From: Methylophilaceae bacterium UBA7525
GTDB taxonomy: Bacteria > Pseudomonadota > Gammaproteobacteria > Burkholderiales > Methylophilaceae
Direction of reading: 5' to 3'
DNA length: 20,217 nucleotides
Assembly (NCBI GenBank): GCA_002479405.1
Contig: DLMX01000037.1
Span: 23,161 to 43,377 of the forward strand
Of the stretch, positions 7,793-15,495 are shown piece by piece (the stretch's first letter is position 1; every line of letters starts with the position of its first letter). The translations under genes were made by a program, and so were the position numbers. The notes under the pieces were generated by a model, which did not search any database, was not told the DNA's origin, and worked only from the letters and a program-made list of their open reading frames with translations.

Positions 7793-8677
7793 TTATTCTT
7801 CCTTGGGAATATGCACCGGCGGATTGAGCATGGCAAAGCCGAGATCAGGCGAAAAGTGATAAATCAGCCCCTCATCCGGACGACCCAGCAACAATTCCGG
7901 GGCCTCCTGGATCTTGTCGAAATGCACCTTGCCGCCACCTTCAAGCTTGACTTCGAATGAAGGATAAGTGGTTTTATAGTCGGGTTTATATGGCTCGACC
8001 GACTTGGCAGGAGACTGTATCCAGGTCACCTCCAGCCACTCGTTCATTTCATCCTGAATCGGCCTGGCATTCTCGGCCGACACCTTCCACTTGCCGTCCT
8101 GCAGATCCACATTCAGGCGTATATCTTCCCATTGCTCCAACCAGGAAAAATCGAAGCCGGCGATCTTCTCCGTGGGCTTCAATGGCTTCTTGTCTATCAT
8201 CTCCAGCACTTGCGTGCCTGCCGACTCGCTGTAGGCGGGGCTCAGCAGGTAGACTGCATCCTGATAGGCAACATACTGCTCGCTGCTCACCGGGTTATAG
8301 GTACCGAACAGGAACTCCTGATCATCCAGCCTCAGTTTCAGTTTGGGTTGATCCAGGCCGTACTTTTCCAGATTCTCAGCCGAAAATTTCTCGGTGCTGG
8401 CCGCTGCCACAATGGACAGGATACGCTGCACAGATGGCTGGTCTGCACGTACACTGTAGGGTTGTGTCATATGCCAGTAGCCGTCGATCTTTTCGAATGT
8501 CACCGGGGCCCTGGCAGGGAACTCGATACTCAGGCGGGAGAAATCCCCGAGTTTCAAATCCGATATTTCATGGGCAGTCGGTCCGACTGCTTCAGGCTGC
8601 GGACGCAGATAGAGAAAAGTGACAATACCTGCTATCAGTAACAGCAGCCCGAGATTTACCAGCCAGCGTTTAATCAT
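7793..8677 (-). CDS. DUF4340 domain protein of the Gld-type ABC operon
   Basis: This 294-residue protein has one N-terminal membrane anchor (about residues 7-24) followed by a soluble, probably periplasmic, domain of the DUF4340 type. Characteristic stretches include GPTAHEISDLKLGDFSRLSIE and the repeated pattern of W-M/K segments with SVRADQPSVQRILS and PVSSEQYVAYQDAVYLL. Genes of this family commonly lie directly after GldG-like genes and are thought to act with that ABC system, but no biochemical activity is known to me. Its ATG overlaps the stop of the GldG-like gene by four bases, so the two are almost certainly co-translated. It is the last gene of the operon, and no clear intrinsic terminator follows before the structured gap. 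Confidence 0.85.
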   Translation of the reverse strand: MIKRWLVNLGLLLLIAGIVTFLYLRPQPEAVGPTAHEISDLKLGDFSRLSIEFPARAPVTFEKIDGYWHMTQPYSVRADQPSVQRILSIVAAASTEKFSAENLEKYGLDQPKLKLRLDDQEFLFGTYNPVSSEQYVAYQDAVYLLSPAYSESAGTQVLEMIDKKPLKPTEKIAGFDFSWLEQWEDIRLNVDLQDGKWKVSAENARPIQDEMNEWLEVTWIQSPAKSVEPYKPDYKTTYPSFEVKLEGGGKVHFDKIQEAPELLLGRPDEGLIYHFSPDLGFAMLNPPVHIPKEE

Positions 8678-10044
8678 GCTTTACGACGTTTCCACCAGAT
8701 CAATACACCTGCCACCAGCAACACGATAGGCAGCACCAGACGGAATCCGAAGAAGATCAGCATGGTCAGGAACCTGTTCCATGGATCACTCGGAATCACC
8801 ACGTTCACATCCTTCAGCGGCTTGGGCAGGATGGTGATCAGGTCATCATCTCCAGCCAGCCAGTTGACGATGTTGATACCGAAGTCAAGGTTACCGCCGT
8901 TACCGATAAAGGTATTCGCCAGGAAATTACCATTACCGACGACGACGACGCGCTGACCCTTCTTGCCATACTCACGCTCCAGCGCCACGGCAATATTGAT
9001 CGGGCCCGGGATATCGGTCTTGCTGTCAAAGCTGGCCTTGCTGTTTGCATCCACCTTGCCGGTTTCCAGCCAGCCATTAGGCGCAACCTCGACCAGACGA
9101 CTGACTTTCCAACCGAACTCGAATGAATCAGCAGCATCGATCATGCGCGCTTCAGGGTAGAGGGTACGCAACATGAAGTTCTTGGTAATGGCATGCTCGC
9201 CATAAGTATGAGCAAAGGCGACCTTGGGGTCGGCGCCATATTGCGAGGATGAGAGGTCAATGACCACGCCCGGCGTGATCTGCAGACCCAGGTACTCGGC
9301 CAGCGGTTCCAGGCCGCGCATATTGTCGTCGTCCAGCAGCCACAGCAGATTGCCGCCCTTTTCGACATAATCCTTGATCTTGGCGACCTCGATCTCGCTG
9401 ATATCGACCTGCGGGCTGGCGATCACCAGCATGGCACCGTTACTGGGGACTTCCTGCACCAGCGTCAGATCAGGGTTCGCCAGCTTGAAGCCTTTCTTCT
9501 CCAACTGCGCACCGAATTCACCGATATCGTGATTTTTCAGGCCAAGCAGATTGCGTTCGCCGTGGCCGTCAAGGTACATCACCGCCCTGTCACGGCTACG
9601 GGAAAGGCGCACCAGCAGATTGGTCATATCCTGTTCGACATAGGGTGGCACCAGACGGTCTTCGCGCTGCAGATACTCTACGATCACCTCCCCCTCGGCG
9701 CGGATACCGGCTTCCTGTGCCAGCTTCGGCTCCTCGGCGGGATTGATGAACTCGAACTTGAGATCGGGCTTGGCACGCTGATAGCGCACGATAAAGTCGT
9801 TGATGGCCTTGCGGTAGGCGTCATCCTGAGAGACGAACACACGCATGTTGACCGGGCCGTCCATCTGCTTGAGAACGTTGATACTGCCCTCGGTCAGGGT
9901 GTTGCGCGTACTTTGCGTCACGTCATGAGAATAGCTGTATTCACGGGACAAAAAGCCGACCAGGAAAATCAGGATGAGAAACAGCAAAACAAAGAAACTG
10001 TTTTGCACCATCAGCTGTAAGCGTAATTTGCGGTTAGTTTTCAT
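8674..10044 (-). CDS. GldG-like auxiliary membrane protein of ABC transporter
   Basis: A 456-residue protein with a membrane segment near each end (about residues 14-33 and 425-448) and a large domain between them, presumably periplasmic. The domain has the GldG/IFT52-like pattern: a TRNTLTEGSINVLKQM...VNMRVFVS opening, a DGHGE motif (about 159-163) and a later LLWLLDDD strand. In Bacteroidetes GldG pairs with GldF and GldA and is tied to gliding. Proteobacterial homologues sit in similar operons without gliding machinery, and their cargo is unknown. I placed the start at ATG 10044 because GGAAC lies a suitable distance upstream. A TTG at 10059 adjoins the preceding stop and has no Shine-Dalgarno. 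It is coupled to DUF4340 by a 4-nt overlap. Confidence 0.88.
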   Translation of the reverse strand: MKTNRKLRLQLMVQNSFFVLLFLILIFLVGFLSREYSYSHDVTQSTRNTLTEGSINVLKQMDGPVNMRVFVSQDDAYRKAINDFIVRYQRAKPDLKFEFINPAEEPKLAQEAGIRAEGEVIVEYLQREDRLVPPYVEQDMTNLLVRLSRSRDRAVMYLDGHGERNLLGLKNHDIGEFGAQLEKKGFKLANPDLTLVQEVPSNGAMLVIASPQVDISEIEVAKIKDYVEKGGNLLWLLDDDNMRGLEPLAEYLGLQITPGVVIDLSSSQYGADPKVAFAHTYGEHAITKNFMLRTLYPEARMIDAADSFEFGWKVSRLVEVAPNGWLETGKVDANSKASFDSKTDIPGPINIAVALEREYGKKGQRVVVVGNGNFLANTFIGNGGNLDFGINIVNWLAGDDDLITILPKPLKDVNVVIPSDPWNRFLTMLIFFGFRLVLPIVLLVAGVLIWWKRRKA

Positions 10045-10059
10045 ATCAATCTGTTCCAA

Positions 10060-10806
10060 TTAGCCGCGTAGACGGTCTGCATCGAGACGACGGATCGTCA
10101 AAGTCAGGAAAGTAATAATAAATAGAATGAAGTAGGCAAAATCCCTGGTATCCAGCAGACCGCGCGAGAATGGCTCGAAATGGCGCATCAGAGAAAGATA
10201 GGCCATGGTGCTGGTCGGGTCGCCGGCAAGGAAGTGATCGAGAATCAGCAGTGCGAACAACGCGACAAAAGTAATGATGCCGGCGACAACGGGTTGATGG
10301 GTCAGGCTGGAAACGTAAATCCCGAGGGCGGAAAAACTGGCAACCAACAGCCATAGTCCGAGAACGTTGGACAGGATGTAACCAAAATCGACATTGGTCC
10401 ACAGGTTCATGGAAGAGACCATCGCCGCCATGAAGACGATGATGATGCTGAGAAAGCCCACCAGACCAAGGAATTTCCCGATGACAATCTCGGTAATCGA
10501 AAGCGGTGCGCTAAAAAGGAAGGTCAGCGTCTGCTGACGTCTTTCTTCACTGATCAGGCGCATGGAAAGCAAGGGCACGGCAAACAGCATGACAAAAGAG
10601 GCGATGCCAAAAACGTTCTGGCCAACGAAGGCAGTGATACCGATGCGCTGTTCAGGCCGCATGGCGCCGGACATGGTCTGAAAATACTGATCGACACCGA
10701 TCAGGAAAAAGGTGCCGAAAACGAATTGCAGCAAAGCCAGTATCACCCAGCCCATCGGGGAGGAGAACAGGCTTTTCAGCTCTTTTCTAACGATATTGAA
10801 AATCAT
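10060..10806 (-). CDS. ABC-2 type transporter permease (GldF-like)
   Basis: This 248-residue permease has about six hydrophobic helices and starts with the amphipathic NIVRKELKSLFSSPMGWV that is typical of ABC-2/GldF permeases. A middle cytosolic stretch, SEERRQQTLTFLFSAPLSITEIVIGKF, is the coupling-helix region shared by NosY/GldF-like proteins. It would form the membrane channel of the exporter driven by the ATPase encoded just upstream. The start chosen is ATG 10806, with GAGG 9 nt upstream. A TTG at 10815 lies directly on that Shine-Dalgarno and is unlikely. The gene follows the ATPase by about 29 nt and is followed, after 15 nt, by the GldG-like gene. The substrate is unknown. Confidence 0.9.
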   Translation of the reverse strand: MIFNIVRKELKSLFSSPMGWVILALLQFVFGTFFLIGVDQYFQTMSGAMRPEQRIGITAFVGQNVFGIASFVMLFAVPLLSMRLISEERRQQTLTFLFSAPLSITEIVIGKFLGLVGFLSIIIVFMAAMVSSMNLWTNVDFGYILSNVLGLWLLVASFSALGIYVSSLTHQPVVAGIITFVALFALLILDHFLAGDPTSTMAYLSLMRHFEPFSRGLLDTRDFAYFILFIITFLTLTIRRLDADRLRG

Positions 10807-10835
10807 GGGGGACAACCTCTATTAGCGTCAGGGAA

Positions 10836-11777
10836 TCAGCTCGCCTGCTCGGCAGCTTCTTGATAGGTCAATTGGACGAAGACGTCTTCCAGACTGGTCT
10901 GATCATGGTTGATCTGATGCAAACCCCAACCGTTGCTGACGGCTGCGTGCACCAATGCCTCGGCAGGCGACTGTCCTTCGTTGTAACGCACGCGCAACAG
11001 GCCAGGACTGACCTGCTCGACTGCGGCAACGCCTTCGATCGCCAGCAGGGCCTCGGCGGCCGGCGGATTGTTCAGGCCGACCAGCAGTCTGTTGCCGCGA
11101 CGCTGCTGTTTCAGCACGTCAATACCGCCACTGAATACCAGCTTGCCCAGATGAATGATCTGCACATGGTCACAGACCATTTCGACTTCAGGCAGGATAT
11201 GAGTTGAAAGAATCACGCTATGTTCGCCGCCCAGTTCCTTGATCAGCGCACGGATGTCACGGATCTGGATAGGATCGAGACCAACAGTGGGCTCGTCCAA
11301 GATGACGACCATCGGATTATGAATGATCGCTTGCGCAATACCGACACGCTGCTGGTAACCCTTGGACAGATTCTCGATCAGACGCTTGCTCATCTCGGTC
11401 AGACCGCAACGCTCTTTCGCGCGCTCGATCGACTTCTTTACCTGAGCGCCCTTGACACCATGCAGGCGGGCGGCAACAGCCAGATACTCATCAACGGTCA
11501 GTTCGCGATACAGGGGCGGCGTTTCCGGCAGATAGCCAATCAAGGCCTTGGCCTCTTTCGGGTTCTCGATCATGTCGATACCGCAGATCTTGATGCTGCC
11601 CGCGCTGGGTGCCAGATTGCCGGTAATCATCTTCATGGTGGTGGACTTGCCGGCACCATTCGGACCGAGGAAACCCAGGACCTCACCCTTGTTCAGATTG
11701 AAACTGACATCGCTGACCGCCTCACGGCCACCATAGATGCGGGTCAGGTGACTTGCCTCAACAGTTACTGTACTCAT
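10836..11777 (-). CDS. ABC transporter ATP-binding protein (GldA-like)
   Basis: This is a complete ABC nucleotide-binding subunit of 313 residues: Walker A GPNGAGKS (38-45), a Q-loop region with GYLPE (81-85) as in the ABC-A/GldA group, signature LSKGYQQR (137-144), Walker B VVILDEP (157-163) and H-loop His193. After the ~215-residue core there is a C-terminal extension ending in DQTSLEDVFVQLT, a hallmark of ATPases paired with ABC-2 permeases. It is the first gene of the operon and would energise the GldF-like permease. Its start (ATG 11777) lies about 50 nt downstream of a promoter with an overlapping palindrome. The Shine-Dalgarno is weak. NatA, NosF or drug-export ATPases are similar, but the GldG and DUF4340 neighbours favour the Gld type. 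Confidence 0.94.
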   Translation of the reverse strand: MSTVTVEASHLTRIYGGREAVSDVSFNLNKGEVLGFLGPNGAGKSTTMKMITGNLAPSAGSIKICGIDMIENPKEAKALIGYLPETPPLYRELTVDEYLAVAARLHGVKGAQVKKSIERAKERCGLTEMSKRLIENLSKGYQQRVGIAQAIIHNPMVVILDEPTVGLDPIQIRDIRALIKELGGEHSVILSTHILPEVEMVCDHVQIIHLGKLVFSGGIDVLKQQRRGNRLLVGLNNPPAAEALLAIEGVAAVEQVSPGLLRVRYNEGQSPAEALVHAAVSNGWGLHQINHDQTSLEDVFVQLTYQEAAEQAS

Positions 11778-11830
11778 ATGCTTACTACATCCAGTTGGAG
11801 ATAAATTATGGCTGATGATTTGAGGGTGCT

Positions 11831-11864
11831 AAATTAAGAAAACGCCTGACATGTGTCAAGCGTT
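11831..11864 (-). promoter_or_regulatory. Promoter of the Gld-type operon with overlapping palindromic operator
   Basis: On the minus strand a perfect -35 TTGACA (11859-11854) is followed after 17 nt by a weak -10 TAATTT (11836-11831), about 50 nt before the ATPase start. The -35 box lies inside a near-perfect palindrome at 11841-11864: half-sites AACGC.TGACA and TGTCA.GCGTT around a TG centre, with one mismatched pair. A dimeric regulator bound there would block the -35 box. The regulator is not identified in the window. Confidence 0.48.
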
Positions 11865-12054
11865 AGTCGAAATTCATCCATGCTATCCGTACATAGCAAC
11901 TATACGTCCCAGAGTCCGGCTGATACTAAAAGTTCCAGCTGGAAAAGTTCAGCCCAAAAAGCTATAGTCAGACTTCATTATGGATGAACTTGTAACCGCT
12001 GTCACGGACAAACCATCAATCCCCACAATCCAGATTTAATCATCGAGCGACCCA
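11865..12054. other. Divergent intergenic region upstream of the TPR-lolB-ispE genes
   Basis: No gene is visible. A 12-bp perfect palindrome TTCCAGCTGGAA lies at 11933-11944, with AAAAGTTC present on both sides as a direct repeat (11928-11935 and 11943-11950). A possible -10 TATAGT lies at 11963-11968, but the hexamer 17 nt upstream (TGGAAA) is a poor -35, so the promoter of the plus-strand genes is uncertain and may depend on an activator bound at the palindrome. Confidence 0.35.
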
Positions 12055-13758
12055 ATGATTCTGACCCTGTCCATGCGCCAATTATTCACGCTGACTGCCT
12101 TTGCAGCCGGCATGGCGTTCATCAACCCTGTTGCTCAATCTGCGGAAGCCAGTAGCACTTTCGCTACAGAAAACGCCGGACTGACCCCTGATTTCATCTA
12201 CAAGTACCTGGTCGGCGAAGTCGCAGGCCAGCGCGGCGAGCTGGGTCTGGCCAGCAACCTTTTTCTTGATCTGGCCAAAAGCAGCCGCGATGCCAGACTT
12301 GCTGAACGCGCAGCCAAAGCCGCGATCTATGGCAACAACCCGGCCGTTGCGGTACAGGCGGTAGGCTTGTGGGCGGAACTCGATCCCGAGTCGGTGGACG
12401 CACAGCAGACCACCGTGCAAATGCTGGTCAGCACTGGCAGGCTGGCCGAGACCAAGCCCTACCTTGATAAATTGCTGGCAAAGGAAGACACCCGGGCCAA
12501 CGGCTTTCTCTATCTTCACAGCCTGTTTTCAAGGCAAGCGGACAAGCAGGCGGTACTTGAACTGGTTCAGGAACTGGCCGCCAAGTATCCCGCCCTGCCC
12601 GAATCACATTTCGCCATCGCGCAGGCCGCCTGGGATGCCGGCAACCGCGAGCTGGCCCTTGAACAACTGGCTCTTGCCGAAAAGCTCCGCCCGGGCTGGG
12701 AGCTGGTCGCCCTGTTGCAAGGCCAGATCCTGTTCCTGGACGTGCCTGAACTGGCAGTCAATTACTACAAGGACTTTCTGAGGAAATATCCCGATGCCAA
12801 CGAAACCCGCCTTTCGTTCGCACGCTTGCTCGTCAACCAGAAACGATTTGAAGAAGCGAAAAAAGAGTTCGTCAGACTGGCTTCCGCCTCTAAGGAAAAC
12901 CCCGAAATTCTGGTCGTTGTCGGCCTGCTGTCCTTCCAGTCCGGTGCACACAAGGAAGCCGATGCGTATTTTCTCGAAGCATTGAACTCCGATTATGCCG
13001 ACAAGGACCAGGTTTACCTTTACCTTGGTCATAACGCGGAAAAACAGGGGCAGGATCAATCGGCGCTGGACTGGTACGGCAAGATTCAACCGGGAGAACG
13101 TTATCTGGATGCCAAACTGAACATCGCCTATGTGCTCAGCCGCACCCAAGGCGCGGATACAGGCATACAGACACTGAAATCACTGGATGGATTGCACAGC
13201 ACCCAGCAGGCCACTGTCAACCAGGCCATCGCCAGCTTGTTGACCCAGGCCAAACGCGATGCCGAGGCTTACGCCATCCTGCAGGAAACCGTCAGCAACC
13301 TGCCCAACACGCCCGATCTGATCTATGACTTCGCCATGGCGGCCGAACGTATGCAGAAACTGGACGTGATGGAGCACGAACTGCGCAAGCTGATCAAACT
13401 GAAGCCGGATTTTGCTGCCGCCTACAATGCACTCGGCTATTCCTTCGCCGACCGCAACATCAACTTGCCTGAAGCCTACAGCCTGATTGAAAAGGCGCTG
13501 CTGTTGCGTCCGAACGACCATTACATCATGGACAGCATGGGCTGGGTCTATTACCGCATGGGCAGCCTGGACAAGGCTTTGGATTACCTGCAAAAAGCCT
13601 ACAGCACGCAGACCGACCCGGAAATCGCCGCCCATCTGGGCGAAGTGCTGTGGCAACGAGGGCAGCGCGATGAAGCGATCAAAACCTGGGAAGAAGCTTT
13701 GCAATCCCATCCAGACAATGAAATCTTGCTGAATACCAGCAAACGCTTCCTGCGCTAA
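12055..13758 (+). CDS. Exported tetratricopeptide-repeat (TPR) protein
   Basis: This 567-residue protein consists largely of TPR helices after an N-terminal signal sequence (MRQLFTLTAFAAGMAFINPVAQSAEA, beginning at internal Met7, with a likely AxA-type cleavage). The clearest repeats lie in the last third, for example FAAAYNALGYSFADR, DHYIMDSMGWVYYRMGSLDKALDYLQKAY and EIAAHLGEVLWQRGQRDEAIKTWEEAL. A TPR protein at this position, 3 nt ahead of lolB, is conserved in many betaproteobacteria. It probably acts as a protein-protein scaffold in the periplasm or at the envelope. Its exact job is unknown. Starts at ATG 12055 and ATG 12073 are both possible. I kept 12055 because GAG lies 7 nt before it. 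Confidence 0.9.
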   Translation: MILTLSMRQLFTLTAFAAGMAFINPVAQSAEASSTFATENAGLTPDFIYKYLVGEVAGQRGELGLASNLFLDLAKSSRDARLAERAAKAAIYGNNPAVAVQAVGLWAELDPESVDAQQTTVQMLVSTGRLAETKPYLDKLLAKEDTRANGFLYLHSLFSRQADKQAVLELVQELAAKYPALPESHFAIAQAAWDAGNRELALEQLALAEKLRPGWELVALLQGQILFLDVPELAVNYYKDFLRKYPDANETRLSFARLLVNQKRFEEAKKEFVRLASASKENPEILVVVGLLSFQSGAHKEADAYFLEALNSDYADKDQVYLYLGHNAEKQGQDQSALDWYGKIQPGERYLDAKLNIAYVLSRTQGADTGIQTLKSLDGLHSTQQATVNQAIASLLTQAKRDAEAYAILQETVSNLPNTPDLIYDFAMAAERMQKLDVMEHELRKLIKLKPDFAAAYNALGYSFADRNINLPEAYSLIEKALLLRPNDHYIMDSMGWVYYRMGSLDKALDYLQKAYSTQTDPEIAAHLGEVLWQRGQRDEAIKTWEEALQSHPDNEILLNTSKRFLR

Positions 13759-13761
13759 CTC

Positions 13762-14421
13762 ATGCGAATCCCTTATTCCAGCTGGCTGGGCATTTTCAGC
13801 CTGCTACTGCTAAGCGGTTGTGCCGGACTGAAACCCGTAGCCGAAAGCCCGCTGCCGACGCCGGTGGGCAATCCTGCCGATCTCAACCGGGCCCACCTGG
13901 AACAACTGGCCACGATCGACCAGTTCTATCTGCAGGCACGCATCGGCATTCAGGCCAACGGCAAGGGCTCTTCCGGCAGCACACGCTGGCGGCACAACGT
14001 CGAAGGCAACGACATCTCCATGTTGTCTCCGGTCGGCGGCACGGTCGCCAAGATCATAACCAACAGCACGGGCGTAACCCTGACCACCAATGACGGCAAG
14101 GTGCTGCAGGCCGACGATGCCGAATCACTGACGCAGGAACATCTGGGCTGGCGCTTGCCGCTGCAGGGCCTGCCGGACTGGGCGCTAGGCAGACCCAACA
14201 GCCACATCTACGAGGAAATGCAATGGGACAACATCGGCCGCATCACGCGACTGAAACAGGACGGCTGGGAAATCGAATATCCGGAGTACATGGAGGCCAG
14301 TGGCTACCGCCTACCAAAAAGAATTAACCTGCACAGCCGCAACCTCACACTCAAGCTTATCGTAGACCGCTGGGACGATCTCGGCGCAACCACAACATTG
14401 TCAGCTTCAACCCAGAAATAG
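13762..14421 (+). CDS. lolB: Outer-membrane lipoprotein insertion protein LolB
   Basis: LolB is the outer-membrane lipoprotein receptor that takes lipoproteins from the periplasmic carrier LolA and inserts them in the outer membrane. The 219-residue protein has a lipoprotein signal with lipobox LLSGC, so Cys20 is the predicted lipidated residue. The mature part has LolB-like blocks (FYLQARIGIQANGKGSSGSTRWRH, LSPVGGTVAKI, LGWRLPLQGLPDWALGRP) and the ending IEYPEYMEASGYRLPKRINL...LKLIVDRW. It begins 3 nt after the TPR stop and ends 4 nt before ispE, so it is translationally linked to both. There is no strong Shine-Dalgarno of its own. Confidence 0.93.
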   Translation: MRIPYSSWLGIFSLLLLSGCAGLKPVAESPLPTPVGNPADLNRAHLEQLATIDQFYLQARIGIQANGKGSSGSTRWRHNVEGNDISMLSPVGGTVAKIITNSTGVTLTTNDGKVLQADDAESLTQEHLGWRLPLQGLPDWALGRPNSHIYEEMQWDNIGRITRLKQDGWEIEYPEYMEASGYRLPKRINLHSRNLTLKLIVDRWDDLGATTTLSASTQK

Positions 14422-14425
14422 CACC

Positions 14426-15313
14426 GTGTCAGATTCCGCATTCCAGTCCTTTGCCGCACCAGCCAAGATCAACCTGTTCCTGCATGTCACCGGCCGCCGC
14501 GCAGACGGCTATCATGAACTGCAGACCGTGTTCCGCCTGCTGGATTTCCATGACACCCTGCATATCCGCACCACCGCAGACGGCAGGATTTCCCGCAGCT
14601 CCGGCAACCCTCAGGTCGCCGAAGAAGATGATCTGACAATCCGGGCTGCCAGACTGTTACAGCAACATACCCAATGCAGCCGGGGTGCCGAAATTGCCAT
14701 CGAAAAACGCATCCCCATGGGCGGCGGACTCGGCGGCGGCAGTTCGGATGCGGCTTCTACGCTACTGGCCCTGAATCATCTGTGGCATCTTGGCCTGCGA
14801 CGCGAGGAATTGCAGAAACTGGGCGTGCAGCTTGGTGCCGACGTGCCTGTTTTCATTTTCGGCAGGAACGCCTGGGCCGAAGGCATAGGCGACCAATTGC
14901 AGGCTGTAAGCCTGGAACCGAAGCATTATCTGGTCATCACACCGGCCGTGCATGTCTCCACTGCAGAAATTTTTACCAGCAGGGAATTGACAAGAAACAC
15001 GAATCCCACCACAATAGCGGCCTTTTCCAGAGAGGCATTTTCTGGTCGGCTGTACAGCGGCATGTTGCGCAATGACCTTGAATCTGTCGTTTTCAGGCAT
15101 TACCCTGCAGTAGCGGCGTGCATGGCATGGTTGAGCAGCTTTGCCCCCGCCCGCATGAGTGGCTCCGGCGCTTCAGTTTTTGCGGAATTCGCATCGCTGG
15201 ACGAAGCAAAAGCTGCATATGACGTGATGCCTAAGGAAATCGCTGGAACAAGCGTTTCAGGCTTTACAGCATCAAGTTTGGAACAGCATCCCTTGTACGG
15301 GATGACATTTTAA
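14426..15313 (+). CDS. ispE: 4-diphosphocytidyl-2-C-methyl-D-erythritol kinase
   Basis: IspE phosphorylates the 2-hydroxyl of CDP-methylerythritol in the MEP pathway to isopentenyl diphosphate. That pathway also feeds the ubiquinone side chain, linking it to the ubi genes at the left. The 295-residue GHMP kinase shows the substrate motif PAKINLFLHVTGRRADGYHEL (12-32), the phosphate-binding glycine-rich loop PMGGGLGGGSSDAA (97-110), the catalytic Asp139 in GADVPVF and the C-terminal MSGSGASVF motif. Translation starts at GTG 14426, 4 nt after the lolB stop. The lolB-ispE pairing is standard for betaproteobacteria. Confidence 0.96.
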   Translation: MSDSAFQSFAAPAKINLFLHVTGRRADGYHELQTVFRLLDFHDTLHIRTTADGRISRSSGNPQVAEEDDLTIRAARLLQQHTQCSRGAEIAIEKRIPMGGGLGGGSSDAASTLLALNHLWHLGLRREELQKLGVQLGADVPVFIFGRNAWAEGIGDQLQAVSLEPKHYLVITPAVHVSTAEIFTSRELTRNTNPTTIAAFSREAFSGRLYSGMLRNDLESVVFRHYPAVAACMAWLSSFAPARMSGSGASVFAEFASLDEAKAAYDVMPKEIAGTSVSGFTASSLEQHPLYGMTF

Positions 15314-15358
15314 ACATTTGAAGTTTGTGAATGCAGGAACAGAGTAATACAGATTAAT

Positions 15359-15435
15359 TGGGGAGTCGCCAAGCTGGTTAAGGCACCGGATTTTGATTCC
15401 GGCATGCGAAGGTTCGAATCCTTCCTCCCCAGCCA
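15359..15435 (+). tRNA. tRNA-Gln (anticodon UUG)
   Basis: The 77-nt sequence folds as a full cloverleaf: acceptor TGGGGAG with CTCCCCA, D-loop AAGCTGGTTAAGGC, anticodon arm CCGGA-TTTTGAT-TCCGG with anticodon TTG, T-arm GAAGG-TTCGAAT-CCTTC, discriminator G and an encoded CCA (15433-15435). The U1-A72 pair and G73 are glutamine identity features. It lies between ispE and prs, its usual place in betaproteobacteria. A -10-like TAATAC is at 15345-15350, but no well-spaced -35 is seen. Confidence 0.97.
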
Positions 15436-15443
15436 AAAAACTT

Positions 15444-15477
15444 AAGCGTGTAATTGTTTTACACGCTTTTATTTTTT
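15444..15477 (+). terminator. Intrinsic terminator after tRNA-Gln
   Basis: AAGCGTGTAA (15444-15453) pairs perfectly with TTACACGCTT (15459-15468) around a 5-nt loop. The stem runs into TTATTTTTT. This is a strong Rho-independent terminator. It ends about 19 nt before the prs start, leaving no room for a prs promoter behind it. Confidence 0.85.
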
Positions 15478-15495
15478 ATTTAAAGGGAATCCACT

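Noticed and set aside
10045..10059. TTG start for the GldG-like gene
   Set aside because: It adjoins the permease stop and has no Shine-Dalgarno. ATG 10044 has GGAAC at a workable distance.
10807..10815. TTG start for the GldF-like permease
   Set aside because: The GAGG that would serve as Shine-Dalgarno directly abuts this TTG, but is correctly spaced for ATG 10806.
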